Shown: positions 10,579 to 22,820 of the stretch, in pieces
How positions within the stretch are numbered: the stretch's first letter is position 1
Layout of the letters: each line of letters opens with the position of its first letter
NCBI GenBank assembly: GCA_011319805.1
Contig: SJRY01000280.1
Coordinates: 62,001 to 126,000, forward strand
Reading direction: 5' to 3'
Source of the DNA: Macrocybe gigantea
Taxonomy: Eukaryota > Basidiomycota > Agaricomycetes > Agaricales > Callistosporiaceae
Length of the DNA stretch: 64,000 nucleotides
The notes under the pieces: generated by a model
Told to the model about the DNA's origin: nothing
Seen by the model: only the letters and a program-made list of their open reading frames with translations
Databases searched by the model: none
Translations under genes and position numbers: made by a program

Positions 10579-12699
10579 TTAAAACTTTTCAGGGAGTGTG
10601 CTAGAGGTACAAGTGCTCAGCGAGGAGCCATCACGACGAGATATACCTGTCATTTGCGACATGAGAAAGTAAGAAAGGAAGTCCAACGATAACTCACAAG
10701 AATGGGAGATCTGATGAATATCGGATACGGGACTACCAAGGGGATATCTTGGGACTGGAGTTATTCTGCACGAGGAATAGATCAAATTCCGTTTATCGGG
10801 AGCAAAACCTATGTCAGGGTCCAAAATACTCACATTGATTGTCGGCGACGGTAATGATGGACTTCGGAAACTTGATGTTTGGAGCAGGAAGCGGTCATTC
10901 GAAAGCCTCTTGGATCTCTCTTCATCGAGGTCTCGTGTGCGTTGGCGAGCGTTCAGCATGGCAAGGAACGAATTGATATACACTAACGAGACTGAGACAA
11001 GAGTGTCATGATTAGATTGTTTAATGAACTTACGTTTTGTCAACAAAATTTCGAGCGCCAGGAAGATGAATGTGTTCGGAAGTAGGATGTACTGTGAAGG
11101 TCAAGGTCGGCATATTTAGTAGGATAGATATGAGATGGGTACGGACAGTAAACAAGGCAGACAGTGAGCAAGCGCTGTTTCCGGTTTGTTTGAGACGAGA
11201 CTCTTTGAGGGACTGAACACCACAGACCTCGTTAGCGCGCCAGAGCCAAGAGTGTATTGGATCAATCTCGATATTTTCGAATTCAACCTGCCACGAAGCG
11301 CGAGTTAGAATGGGCCAAGCCCCATCAACAAAATCGAGGTGGAGGATCACCTCATCTCAGTGCCTCTACTCTTCCGCAGATAGTAGCACATGGCCGCGGC
11401 GATGACAAAGTCGATGGAGGTTGAAGCGGCCAGGGATGCGTCAATCGCCCACTAAAGGATTGGCAGAACTGGTTACAAATGGGGATACAAAAAAAAATCC
11501 GAATGGAGAAACGACGCCCACCGAAATGGAATCTAGCTCCGTGAACGCATCGACGGTGAAACTGGCAGCAGTTGTCATGAGTCTTGGATGGGGCATGATA
11601 ATGCGGGTAAGCACTTACATCTGATATGCGAGCACTGGTGGAGAACATCAGGATGTGACCACCCCAGAAGAGATGGAAACCAACAGAGGGAACTCACCGA
11701 CGCCGATGACTGCGGGTATGGCAACAAATGAGATGGTTGTGAGAACAACAACCCACTCGAAATAGTCCATCAGAACGCACCAAATCCGCCCATTACGGCG
11801 GCGGCCTAGAAACAGCGATTGAATACTATGAGAGCAGACAAAAGAATAAAAAAGGATCAGACGTACAACAACATAGCCCAGAATCCCACGATGGTAGCCA
11901 CCAACTGGACAGCCTTTCGTTGAGTGGAGAAAGATCGCTGAATAGAGTCGCTCACGTACGCATCCACACGCGGAGAGCATACAAACTGCACAAAGCGCTG
12001 TTAGCTTCGATATACACAGGGAATGGTTGAGAAATTGGACTTGCGCTTGGACCATCACAACGACGACAACCTGCTCAGAATCTAGTCAACGGCTATGAAT
12101 GAGGGGCTATCGCTGACTGACATTTACGGAAACCTGAACCTGGGAAGTTCATCGTTAATGCGGAGACGAGAGCTAAATATGAAGGTCAAGCACCTTGATT
12201 GACCTTGAAGGATTCTGTCAGTCTGTCGTAACCTTACAAAGAGTTAAACGATGAGCGGACCAGACGATATGACTAAGACCTTGGAAATGTCCAAAGCCCT
12301 TTACGATATAGATGTAGACTGCGTGCAGCGTAAGGGCGAGGTGTAATGTGTCCAAAACCCTAACATCTCGTTAGAGAAGGCAAATGCATCGATGCCACAT
12401 TCGCACCATAGTATTCCGACCTATCGTGGTTCGAGGTATCAGCGTGGGCTGAGCGGAGCTTTCAAAAGACGTGAATTCACAGAGTAGTGGTTGGATTTGG
12501 AGTCCTTCGTGAACCAATGATAATACAGGTATGCCTGTAGGGTAGTGATGCCATATAAGCTATGGGTTGTAGAACATTTACATGAGTCGCGATATTGAAA
12601 GCATCCAGACACGTCATCCACTCACAAAGCAGAACTAACAATACCAAAATACACGGCCCCAATGGTGTTGTCCAGGGTCTGGCCCTGTAAGCTGAACAT
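10579..12699 (-). CDS. DUF6534-type multi-span membrane protein (copy 1)
   Basis: The start exon at 12699 (MFSLQGQTLDNTIGAVYFG) splices at a GTGAGT donor to FLYGITTLQAYLYYHWF. This is the hallmark N-terminus of the Agaricomycete DUF6534 family: a TM1 segment followed by a tyrosine-rich motif. Further exons give VQLVATIVGFWAMLL, a hydrophobic WVVVLTTISFVAIPAV segment, WAIDASLAASTSIDFVIAAA and SKISRLIQYTLGSGALT. The last recognisable exon contains YINSFLAMLNARQRTRD, equivalent to the conserved xNSxLAxLNxRxxLR at the end of the domain. About seven membrane spans are expected. The function of the family is unknown. Several internal exon edges and the exact 3' end are unresolved: an open frame reaches 10579, but an intron beginning about 10849 could end the protein sooner. 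Confidence 0.68.
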
Positions 12700-14235
12700 G
12701 GTGGGGGTTCAGGGTGAGCGACTGACGAGGATGAAGAAACCGACTCACGAGAGCCGCTATAAATGGGCGTATCCTAGGGAAGAGGGTTCTCGATTGAATT
12801 GGCAAAGTGAAGGATGCGGTCGTGCCTTGGCTATGTCCGACTGGGACACTGGCATGGGTATCTGCCGGCCTGCGTGGGTGAGATTAACCCGCTGTTGATC
12901 TGTCACGACTTCCAAACTCGTCCACCATGTCTGTGAAGCGGAATTCCATTTCGGTATGTGGACGGTTCCGATTTTTTCGAAAACAGCTTCTATAGGATGA
13001 TCATGATTTCGGTCAAGAAAAACATCGACACGAGGGGATCACATCCGAGCGCTGTGCGTGAGACTTTGCCGAATGGAGGCACTTTGCTGGTAAACAGAAT
13101 GTCGCCTCTTGTGTGCCTTTTTACGATTCACTGAATGAACGGCCTCGTAGAAGGGATGGGTTTTCAAGAGGAGCCACGCGACACGCAAGAAGCTGGGCCG
13201 CAGAGAAAACAGTTTCGGTGAGCCACGCGGATACAAGACATTCACTGGCATGTTCCGTCGCTAAACTTAATTCAATCTCATTGACACTTGACTAAACCAG
13301 ACTTCCCGAGCGCGAGGACAAAATTACATTGCCGAGTGCTGCTCTTCCTTTGCAGTGCAACGGATGCATGGGCGGCGCCGTCTTGTCAGCGTGTCACCAC
13401 AGACCAAGGTGAAAGTGTCAACTACAGCAGTGGAGAAGCTGAGGAAAGACGCTGGAGACATATGATTCCGATTCGGATCCCTCATGATCTTTAGATTAAC
13501 CAAGTCTGCTGACTTCAACACCAAGCGCAGTATTGCGAGTTCGCCGAGGGTGAGGGTGATGGTGAACGCTCGAAGGATCCGGGGTCCCGAAAATTCCACA
13601 CGTATTTGCTTCCGTTCAGATGGACAAGGATCAGTAACAATAGTCTCTTGAAAATTGAAATTCCATGGCAGATCGCACCCACGGTACCCAGGCTGGTCCA
13701 CATCGTCGGTCAGCGTTCGATTTTATTTCAAAGACCAATCAGCTTGAGGACCGCTCTGACTTGGGAGACCTCCCTTCCTTCCGACGTCATCGCCTAATCG
13801 CCTAGATTAACAAGGCAGTGTCCTCCATCCGATGAAAGTTGTGAATCATATCGTGGAATCTCCACTGCCTCCGCCTGTCACGGTGGGCAAGATGCTGCGT
13901 GAATATTGTCATTTGTTTGGTTTGGTGGCGTTAATGTTGTTTTTGCTCCCGCTGGTAGCCATCAGAAGTGCCCGGCACATGGGCTGGTGACCGTGTGGCG
14001 TTTGCGGGCGGTTTGCGAGCCCTTGGCAAGGGACAGGCATTGCTCAGAGCGAACAGAAAAACGTTGGCTAGAGGCTGAAGACAAGGTGAGTACTTCCTGA
14101 CGAAAATAGCTCGACGTACGCTGAGAGAAGATCAGCATCTATCATGATGGCATCTGCTACGGAATGCAGGGAAGCTTCAAAAGCAGCCACTCTTCGATAA
14201 GGACACCATCATCTCTGCCCACGCAGCTCTTCACG
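12700..14235. other. intergenic, no gene recognised
   Basis: This 1.5-kb stretch lies between two divergent genes. A hydrophobic 32-codon frame near 13890-13990 (+) could encode a small membrane peptide, but nothing else supports it. No transposon ends were seen. Confidence 0.45.
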
Positions 14236-15181
14236 ATGTCGAAGAAAATCGTCATTGTAGGAGGTCATGGACGAGTGAGCACCACAGTCGATTCTTACCA
14301 TTTAGAAAGAAAAAAAAATAAAAACAAGGATACCTAATGACAGGTTCCTCAGCACCTCACCCGTCTCCTGGCTCCAAACCACCAAATTACATCGATCATC
14401 AGACGACCCGGTCAGCAAGCCACTATCAGAGCACTGGGCGCCGAGCCGCTCGTCCTCTCCCTAGAGGAAGCCTCGGTTGCCGATTTCACCTCGGTGTTTG
14501 AGGGGAAAGACGTCGTTTATTTTTCTGCTGGCGCCGGAGAGGAGGCCAGCGACGAGAGGACCAAGAAGGTCGATTTCGAGGGCGCGGTCAAGGTGTTCGA
14601 CGCCGTCGAAGGCGTGAGGGGCCGAACCGAGAGTGATCCTAGTCTCAGCGGTCGACGTGAGAGGCGACCAGACCAACTATCCCGCGCACTACGTGAGAAC
14701 GCCTCCTTCAACTTTGACGCCTGTCCGAACGATCTCGGTTGCTAACGCCCTGCGCGCAAACCCGACAGAACGAGGCGGACATTGCTTTCTCCAAGCAGGT
14801 CTGGTCGCAAATCGGAGTCTACATGCATTGGAAACACGAAGCCGATAAGAATCTCGTCAAGCGCTCGGCGTTCAGGTGGACCATTCTCCGGCCGGGGTTG
14901 CTCAGCGACGGTCGAGGACGGACAAAGCGGTCTTTGGACGGACGCACATCACCGGGTCCATCTCTGTGCGTCTCACTTGGTGATGCGATGTGCACAGCAT
15001 CAATATTTGACACTTTTTTTTTCTCCTTTTCTAGAGAGTCAACGTTGCTGTGGCTCTGATGCACCTCCTTGACAGGGAGGAGGCCAACGGTCTTGCTATT
15101 GACATGGTTGGTGGAGAACAAGACATGGCGGAATCCCTGGATGCCGCGATCAAGAGAGGTGTATCTGATTACATGGATTGA
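14236..15181 (+). CDS. NmrA-like/atypical SDR NAD(P)-binding oxidoreductase, one frame break
   Basis: Exon 1 (14236-14274) encodes MSKKIVIVGGHGR, a Rossmann nucleotide-binding loop of the GxxGxx type. The next exon starts at 14344 and carries ALGAEPLVLSLEEA and DVVYFSAGAG, typical of the atypical short-chain dehydrogenases that act on or sense NAD(P). Later exons encode the equivalents of the catalytic/fold region (VILVSAVDVRG, MHWKHEADKNL, RWTILRPGLLSD) and a C-terminal helix ending at the TGA at 15179-15181. Between the AVEGVRGR and VILVSAVDVR blocks the frame changes by one base. The sequence CGAACCGAG at 14623-14631 would keep frame with one A fewer, and no intron of credible size fits. 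I treat this as a likely sequence error. Substrate unknown. Confidence 0.72.
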
Positions 15182-15473
15182 GAATCGACGCTTGAGTGTC
15201 TTGCAACGCGAAATGTGTTACTGAGTTTGAATGAGCCGCTATTAATGCCGAGGCTGAATGGGAGCGCTCGCGAAAGACGATTAAAATGGCAAACCTAACG
15301 TTGTGATTTGGTGAAAAGCCGTCAAAGTGCTTATCACCCGACGGTAACTATGAGCTTCTCAAACGAAAAGTAGAACGAAAAGGCACTCTATTACCAAGTA
15401 CCGCGAACCAAGAGGATAGATACAAACTGAAATAACTTCTCTTACACCCCTTCTGCATGACCCAAAAAATCGT

Positions 15474-17063
15474 TTACTTGAGCTGCGCGTGTCGAGTCAT
15501 CATCAGCTGGCGCTCAGAGCAAGTACAACCGAAGCAAAATACTCACATTCTTCCCATCGACCCATTTCTTTCCGTCGACTTCCAGATCCCAGGCGAGCGC
15601 GGCCTCAAAGAAAGCCTTGTCCTCTGGCTTCTCGAGGTCGAGCTTCGTGTAAGAGTAAATTCCCAATCGGGGGCAGCTTGCACGGCGGGGAGGTAGTCCT
15701 GTCCCCGGACGATGAAGACTCCGCTGATGATGGAGTTGTTGGATTCGCCCAAGACGCCCATGGAGCCGAACATGTACTTCCGAGAAGCCTCCAGCCGGTT
15801 GAAGAAGCCGCCAATCTGGTTAGAAGACATGTAGGTCTGGGTGAGCTCTTCATTGTATTTGAAGTCAACGCGCCAGAGGGAATAACCCTCCTTGTCGTAG
15901 CTAGAATGACGCGAAAATGGTCGGAAATTGTATATTAGCATGCATGACGCGAATATTTAAACGCACTTTTTGTAGAACCACTCTAGGGCGCCGTCGGCAC
16001 CACGAGTCTCCTTGTTGGAGTAGGCACGCTTCCAGTCCTCAAGATTGAGGGTGGACTTTGGCAGGTCATCAAGGGGGTTCTTGGCCTTAGGCTCGGGAGG
16101 AACGTCGGGCTCTTCCTCCTCCTCCTCAGCATGCTTGGGCTTCTTCTCAGCCTTTGGTGCAGGGGCGGCTGCTGGCTTGGGCTCCTTCTTTTCCTTGGGG
16201 GGAGGGACGTACTGGAGAGCCTTTTCGATGTACTGTGTGGGCTCGAGATGCCCTTGAACTGGGGCTGGTTGATGACGGTCTCGAGGTGGCGGATGAGGTG
16301 GTTCAGCTCGGCTCGTAGCGGTGCGTCGATCGTGAGGGTGCAGGCGCGTTGAACGAACACAGCGACGGCGATATCTGCAAGAGTGATGCGTTCGCCGACG
16401 AAGAACGTGCGCGTGGCAAGGTGGGCATTGAGCGTCCTCAGCGTGCGGAGCTGCCGCTCAGCAAAGTTGTTGTGAATCTATGGAAAAAGCAGAAGATGTG
16501 AAACGACAGCCGTGACGTTGAGACGTGAGAGGAGCCTTACGGGTTTGTTGTAAGGCTGGATGAATCCGCGGAGAAGTCCATTGATCGTGTCGGAGAAAAC
16601 GTCGACTTCGTTTTCGGCGAGATGGATCCATTGGTCAATGAGAGCGGCGTCTTTGGCGTCCTGACCAAGCAGCCCAGAATTAGGAGCGAGCGAGGAAACT
16701 GAAGGAAAAGAAGTGATTGACGTGTCTCAGGGTTATCCGAATCGATTAGATAACTGTTGATTTGACTCACTGTAGCGAGCGACAGGGATGCCCTCAAACA
16801 GGTTGAAGCCATCGCTGCCCTCCAATGCCGGGATTTTTCCGTGGGGAAACTTGGACAAGAACTCAGGCTTCTTGTTATCGACGAAGTGCTCATAGGAAGC
16901 CGGGAGTTGGACGTTGACTCCACCAAAGGCAGCGGCAGCCCTAATCTAACAGATAAAAAAAAAGGCTCGACGTTCGAGCATATCGCGACGCGAAAAGCGC
17001 AGATCTCACAATTTTACCCTTTCCTTGGAGTGGTGTGGTCCATAGAGTTCCTGCAGAGGCCAT
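15474..17063 (-). CDS. translation elongation factor eEF1B gamma subunit
   Basis: The gene runs from ATG at 17063 (MASAGTLWTTPLQGKG) to TAA at 15474. It has a GST-N-like domain (NKKPEFLSKFPHGKIPALEG, FNLFEGIPVARY) and a GST-C-like domain (AALIDQWIHLAENEVD, ERITLADIAVAVFVQRA). An acidic/Lys-Pro linker then leads to the conserved eEF1G C-terminal domain (STLNLEDWKRAYSN, YDKEGYSLWRVDFKYNEEL, GFFNRLEASRKYMFGS, IVRGQDYLPAVQAAPDWESY). The subunit anchors the eEF1B nucleotide-exchange complex that recycles eEF1A during translation. One base appears missing near 16246: QPQFKGI continues in a different frame as EPTQYIEKALQYV, which TTC in place of the observed TC would restore. Because this gene is normally essential and single copy, a sequence error is more likely than a real lesion. 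Its 3' end converges with the NmrA-like gene. Confidence 0.92.
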
Positions 17064-17667
17064 GGCTTTTTTTCGAGAGGAGAATGCGGGAGAGATGAGA
17101 TTATGATTTGATAGTTTTTATTTATGACCATGATCAGTCACGTTTATTAGTTTAGGGCAGGGTTTAATAAGATCGTCGATAAGATTGAGATGGAAACGTT
17201 GCGGTCACCTACACACGATATACGTGTATAATCAAGGAGAAAGCAGAATGCGTCGTAGAAAGGTATTCCTTGGAGTTTTGAGTGTAATTGAATTTGATTT
17301 CTTTTTGCGTCGTGCATAACCAGAAGCGGAACAATCTTGTGTGTTCGGTGTTCATCAGAATACAGTCATGCGAAGATAGAGATCGCAAAGGCAATTGCCT
17401 ATGCGGAAAAAACATTGCACATGGAAAACCGAGTGGTACTGTCAAATATCGCCCCACTGTCACTGCGGGTCCACAGAACATATGGCATGAATGGAGTACA
17501 CCTGGCATTGACCGCATGGATCCGGGTCCTGGTCCTTTGCTCGCTTCTTCCATTTTCTCGCACGCACTTGTACAAAAGGTCGTGGATGCCTTCGACACTG
17601 ATTGGCCATCAATCCCCTGCTCGACTCAATCCACGAGCCTGAATTCGTACGGAAGAGGTTACGAGCA
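17064..17667. promoter_or_regulatory. shared upstream region of eEF1B-gamma and glycosidase-like gene
   Basis: This 604-bp region lies between divergent start codons. It should include the promoter of the highly expressed eEF1B-gamma gene on the left. No motif is clear enough to name. Confidence 0.4.
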
Positions 17668-19856
17668 ATGGTGAGCTCGTCATTGCGAAGCCTTGTTCTC
17701 ATAACAGGCTACGGCGTAGCAACGGCACTAGGCCAGACCTGGTGCGTCGATGTCTTCTACGTCTGTCGCTCATTCATATTAGAAACTCTGTTGCCAGGTG
17801 CGGTAAGAACTATAAACCATCCTTGCCCGTCGTTCCTCCTGGTTCGTGAACAACGTCGGAATCTTTCGGGCATTCTTCCTGACCTTGTCAGTGTTGATTA
17901 GGAGGGCAATTTCCCATGCCGGCCACAACAAACACACCCCTCTTAGCTCTGAGATGCTCACCAGCTATCCGGCCGTATCTTGCGGAGGACGCTTCAAGCA
18001 CCGACGGCTCTGTCGCAGTCTTGGTCGACGCACCCATCACGTTCTCTCAGATCAACAATGCCGCGCCCATCTCTCTCCGTTCTGAAGGCGGCCAGCTCCC
18101 AGTGTCCATTTCAATCGACGGAAAACAGATGGCGAGCGGGACGGTCACGTTAAACACGACGAAAAACGCCCTCGCCATTTCCTTGAGTTCGCTGCAACCA
18201 AGGACAGCGCCGTATAACATCTCTTGCACCGCCACTTTTGGAGCTCAGACGTTCCAGGCCACCGGCGCGCTTTCGTATCTTCCCGACCCACCTTCGTCGA
18301 TTGGCTCGTGACTAAGATGGACTTGCGGACCGGCGCGTTGTTGGCACGTCCTGCGGACGGAAAGGGAGGACCGTATGCGCCGGTGTTCCCTATAGGCTTC
18401 TACACCCAGTTTGACAGCTACCTCGCCAAAAATCTATCCATATCCGCTGAGTTGAAAGCGCAAGGGTACGGTCCACTTCCACTTTAAACAAAAACAGAGC
18501 TGACAGACTGGCTAGATTTACGATTGTGCGTCGGCCTTGACGAAAGACTGTTCCTGGTGTTCCTCATGTTGAGATAGGTACACCCCATTCCGGATTTCAG
18601 CAATACAACCCTTCTGGACGCTGTATTGGACAAGATGCAAGAAGCCGGGCTGTATCTGATGTACGACATGCGCAAGTAAATTATGATCTCATTGTTTCAT
18701 CACGGTCGCGATATTAACTGCCCCTGTGATCGCTGCAGCACCTATATGAATAAGGCTTCAGTAACGCAGCAAGTCAACCACATCAAGTCACGCCCGAACC
18801 TTCTACTGTGGTACACAGCCGACGAACCCGACGGCACGAGTGATCCTTGAGTGCAACAGTCACTTCATCCAACCTCATCATGTCTCTTGATGGCGGTGAT
18901 GGTGCTGGAGGAGCGGGCTATCATCCCGTTTCATTGGTTTTGAATTGCCAAGATTATCATTTCAGGTAATTGTGTCCTCCTTCTATATTGATGCTTTCCC
19001 CCATGTGACGATTCAACTTGCTCGCTTCTAGTGAATATACAACTGGTTCAGACATCGTCATGCAAGATGCCTATATGATTGGGAACAACGTTACATTCTC
19101 GACTGTTTGGGGCACAGTATGCACAAAGGACTATGGAGATTGCGGGTACATATAGTTCAACATACGAGATGCGAGCGTGAAACTCATACTATCATCTTCA
19201 GCTGTGACAATTGTCAAGGAACATTCGAAGATATCTCCACTAGGATGGACCAGTTTAAAGACCGGCTTTTCATCAATGGCTGGGACCGAACCAAAGCTGT
19301 CTGGACGGTTCCTCAAGGCTTTGGCAACGAGACGTGAGCGTTGTTGGTTGTTCTCCATCGATCATGATGCTGACTGCAAGCGTACAGCTACTGGAAGGTG
19401 CGAAACTGGTTTAGCATGATTGTCAAGGAGATTGATCGTGGTACAGAGGTATCCTACTGGTAAAGAATTCGTCATTGAGAGCGTCCTCGGCATCAACCAT
19501 GGTGGACTGGGGGTGGTCTCCTGGGATGACCCCACGACGCCAGATATCAAAGCCTATGCCTCGCGGCTTGCCCTGTCCCTCCCGAAAATGAACCCATTCA
19601 TCTTGAACCCTTCCGCCACATTCCGACAAGTCACGGTTGACAGAGTCGATGTCGGTCTTTGGACGTGGGATCTGATACGTTGGTGCTGGCCAGCAACATG
19701 AATTATGCCACCAAGACGCTGCAACTCTCGAATCTCGGCGTGTCTGGCGCCACCGTCAGCTCTCAGGTTTTGGACAGTGGTGCCGTCGTCAATCCAGACA
19801 ACGCCAGCTTCACTTTTGAATCCGTCGGATCTGGAGGATTTATTGTGCACAAGTGA
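17668..19856 (+). CDS. secreted glycoside-hydrolase-like TIM-barrel protein, frame breaks
   Basis: The first exon encodes a signal peptide (MVSSSLRSLVLITGYGVATA). It is followed by an Ig-like beta domain (APISLRSEGGQLPVSISIDG) and a barrel-type domain with VFPIGFYTQFD, DKMQEAGLYLMYDMR, LLLWYTADEPDG and SLDGGDGAGGAGYHPVS. Later come FINGWDRTKAVWTVPQGFGN, HGGLGVVSWDDP, and a C-terminal beta domain ending SGGFIVHK*. The WYTADEPDG strand end resembles the acid/base position of clan GH-A enzymes, so a glycosidase is inferred; I cannot name the GH family. At least eight introns. Three single-base losses interrupt the frame: near 18307 (GGCTCGTGAC), near 18847 (GATCCTTGAG) and in GGG at 19667-19669. 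Each would be mended by one base in a short homopolymer. The gene is therefore either a pseudogene or, more probably, affected by consensus errors. It was probably secreted to act on polysaccharide. Confidence 0.65.
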
Positions 19857-20201
19857 GTTCCGAACTTTGGCTTGCCGAGTTCCATTCTATGTAAAATATA
19901 AAACTTCCAACATGTCTTTTATTGTTTGGTGATCCGCGAAATGGAAGTGGGCGAGGTAATTGACCTTTTGTCACGCAGTAATGCGCAAAACGGAGACATA
20001 CATCACACAAATTCCGCTTCGACGTTGCGCACGTCCTGGGTGTTCCAACAATAAATACATTCCTTCCGTGAACGATAAAATACAGTAGCAGCTCGTAACT
20101 CGTGAGTGTCGTGTCACATTATCATCCGCAGCGAGTCGTACGGTCATAATCGTCATCAAGCGCAGTAAATAAAGCGTATACCCGGTTTAATGTCATGCCA
20201 T
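19857..20201. other. convergent 3' flanks
   Basis: Between the stops of the glycosidase-like gene (+) and the PX-chitinase (-). No coding frame seen. Confidence 0.55.
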
Positions 20202-22820
20202 TTACTTGCCCAGGTTCTTGCGAATGACATTCTGCAGAGTCACGCCGTCGTCCTGTCAAAACAACAGGATAGAAGAGTGAGGAACTGACTTATAAGGACA
20301 TGAACACTACACGTACTTGGTCAAGCGACCAGGTGAAGCAGCCGGCCATGCCGTTCTGCTTCGCGAACTTGGCTTTATCCGCAAGTGACCATGTGTCTGT
20401 TGATCAAAATTAGCTCAGACGGCTCGCGTCGTTACCCATATCAGCCCCTACCGTCGTAAGTCACGACCGTCCTCTGTGAGACGTTGAACAAGAACTGTGG
20501 AGCGGAATTCTCTCAATCAGAACACATATGGAAACAAGGAGTACGAGGAATGGAAATCCGTCGCTCACAGGAGTATCACTACAGTCATCCCAGGCTGCCA
20601 GATCAAAGAAGGAATGTCAGTGATCGAAATGTCAAATGAATGGAAAGACATGCCCATCGTGAAACCACCGCCCTCGCCGTAATTTCCATCCGACCTCTTT
20701 ACGAGCGCTCCGGATTTAACGATAGCGCTGAATGGAATTTGCTGACCCCACCAGGACTGGAGATTGGCGTTTGCAGCCGCGGTCTTGAGCTCCTTCGGTC
20801 TGGCATGGGCGCCGTTCAAGAAGTTCATGTCCGTCTGTCCGTCGACTTGGAATTCCTCCTGTTGCAAGAGCACCATGTCAGACGATGGCATGAGGCTACC
20901 CGTTAACGCTTTCTTGGTGCTTTGAGACACGTAGCCATACAGAGGCAGGCCTAGAAGCAGCTGAATCAGGCATGTCGCGTGAGTGGCCTAAAACGCGGAA
21001 AATTAGAAGGAAAAGCTGTCACCTTGTTAGCTGGAAACTTGGCAGCCTTCCATTGAGCAAGGGCGGCCTGGGCGCTCGCCTGCGGTTGCTTGGAAGTGCC
21101 ACACAGGTTGCCTGACACCACAATGTTCGTATCGTTCTGTGACAGCGAAACGTTCGAGGCTCACCAAGAGGTGCGTTCGGCCCTGGATTCGCAGAAGCTC
21201 CCCATACATCATAGTTCCTGTGCATCCCACGAAATATGATACAATGAATGAATGCATATCAGAACAGTGACGTACATGATGTTGACATATGTGAGCTGCG
21301 CGGCGTATGCTGAGACGTCTTTCAGCGGGCTTCCGTTCGACCCCAGCCATGGTAAATGGGGCACAGCGGCCGAAATAATCTTGGATGATCCTGATTTGTA
21401 GTTGATTTTGTCTTCAAATATCCAGCTCAGGGTATCAAGTACCTACCTAGGGCGCCTCGGAGAGAATTGAACAGGCTCAAGAGATTCGCCGCGTCCGAGG
21501 GTGAATGAGGGTTTCCAGCGCCAGTAGAATTCGGATATTCCTGTTCATGAAACGGTCGCTTTCTAGTCAACCACGAGTGCAAAAGCATGTCATACCCAAT
21601 CAATGTCGATACCTAGCGATCGTGATAACGCGATGAGAGGTAGTGCAGGTGGGCCCAGGAGTGAAAAACTGACCATCCAGTTGATATGTTGATACGGCAC
21701 TCTTCAAAGCATTGACGAATTTGGTTCTGTTCGCAGAAGACGAACATGCCGCGCTAAAATAGTGGCTACCTCCCCAGCCACCTAACCCACGCTCGACGTT
21801 CGGTACTCCAGAAGTAAATTGAAACAGAATACCGCACCAACTGAAAGAACGACTTTGGTCCCTTTTCCACTGTTCCGGGCGCTCGTGACAAGCCTCTTGA
21901 GGATAGATTGGCTTCCAGAATCCCAAGTCAGGGTAGATGAAGAGTTGGGCATAGCAAATGCTGACGCGTGCTCATGAGTTTCGTCATGGATTAGATCTGG
22001 GCCTCGTCTCACCGAAGAATAGGATATCGAATTTTGAATAATCCAGTTTCTCCGGTGGGAAGCTGCCAGCACTCCAGTCTGGATAGTATGCCGCAGCGAC
22101 CATTGTTGCTTCCGTCCCTGCGTCCGGAGTCTTTGGAATGTCCGGCGTAGGCTCGCTCGGCGGAGGGTTGGTTGGGGGTGCCGGCTCTTGTGGCGTATCG
22201 CCAGTTGGGTCTTGAGGGGCGTTCGGACTGCCTTCTTGAGGAGGATCAGCCGGTGGCTCCTGCTGAGGAGCTCCTTGCTCTGGTTCTGCGTCTGCGGACT
22301 GCAAGAGGTCCAACGCAGCCTTCCTGGACATGGTCGACGGGACGGCATCTTCGGGGTTGAATTTGACCTCCCCAACAGGTGGAGCTGCAGATAGGAATGT
22401 CGACAGATCAGGATTCTCTTGATATTCCGGAAAGATAAGAAGGTCTGAGAGATATTGTTGTAAACCTGTCTTGCGTTCCGCAATAAGGGCGTCGTCGAGC
22501 CATGCGGAAGGGACAAATGTGGTCACGAGCAAACGCTTCGGCGGCAATTCGAACGGGTCTCCCAGTTTGTCTGTGATGTTCCGTCAGTGCACTGGCTTTA
22601 GCAGGCCTGTAAGGCGTATACCATGCAAGGCAGCAAACTGTTCGCGGAAATCAGTCAACTCGGACATAAGGTTGGGATAGACGCATACCTCGGAGTATCT
22701 TTTGTTAACGGTACTGTGAATGCCATTGCGAGTGATTTGAACAGTGTAAAGAATGTGTGGGCGAGGCGAAGACGCTGTAGTATGGTTGCTGATAGTGATG
22801 AGAGGACCCATAATAGTCAT
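20202..22820 (-). CDS. PX domain - Pro-rich linker - GH18 chitinase fusion
   Basis: Spliced from ATG at 22820 to TAA at 20202. Exons 22820-22689, 22637-22622 (16 nt) and 22570-22013 join in frame. Residues about 8-110 are a PX (phox-homology) domain: beta strands (ILYTVQITRNG), the RYSEFAALHDKLG basic/aromatic core, LPPKRLL, and the helix IAERKTGLQQYLSDLL. A linker of about 75 residues rich in Pro/Gln/Glu (repeated PP, EPT, DPT) follows. Then comes a full GH18 barrel: VAAAYYPDWSAGSFPPEKLD, FDILFFAFAMP, VVLSVGGWGG, DGIDIDWEYP (the DxxDxDxE catalytic motif), LTYVNIMNYDVWG, LLLGLPLYGY and the closing MAGCFTWSLDQDDG. There is no signal peptide, so the enzyme would be cytosolic, membrane-associated through phosphoinositides, or secreted unconventionally. 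A 17-nt exon at 21596-21612 carries the catalytic aspartates. Family knowledge: GH18 hydrolyses chitin or GlcNAc polymers, and PX binds phosphoinositides. The union is the notable part. Confidence 0.85.

Noticed and set aside
13889..13991. Hydrophobic 32-residue peptide frame
   Set aside because: No conserved context, splice partner or second feature; very short.
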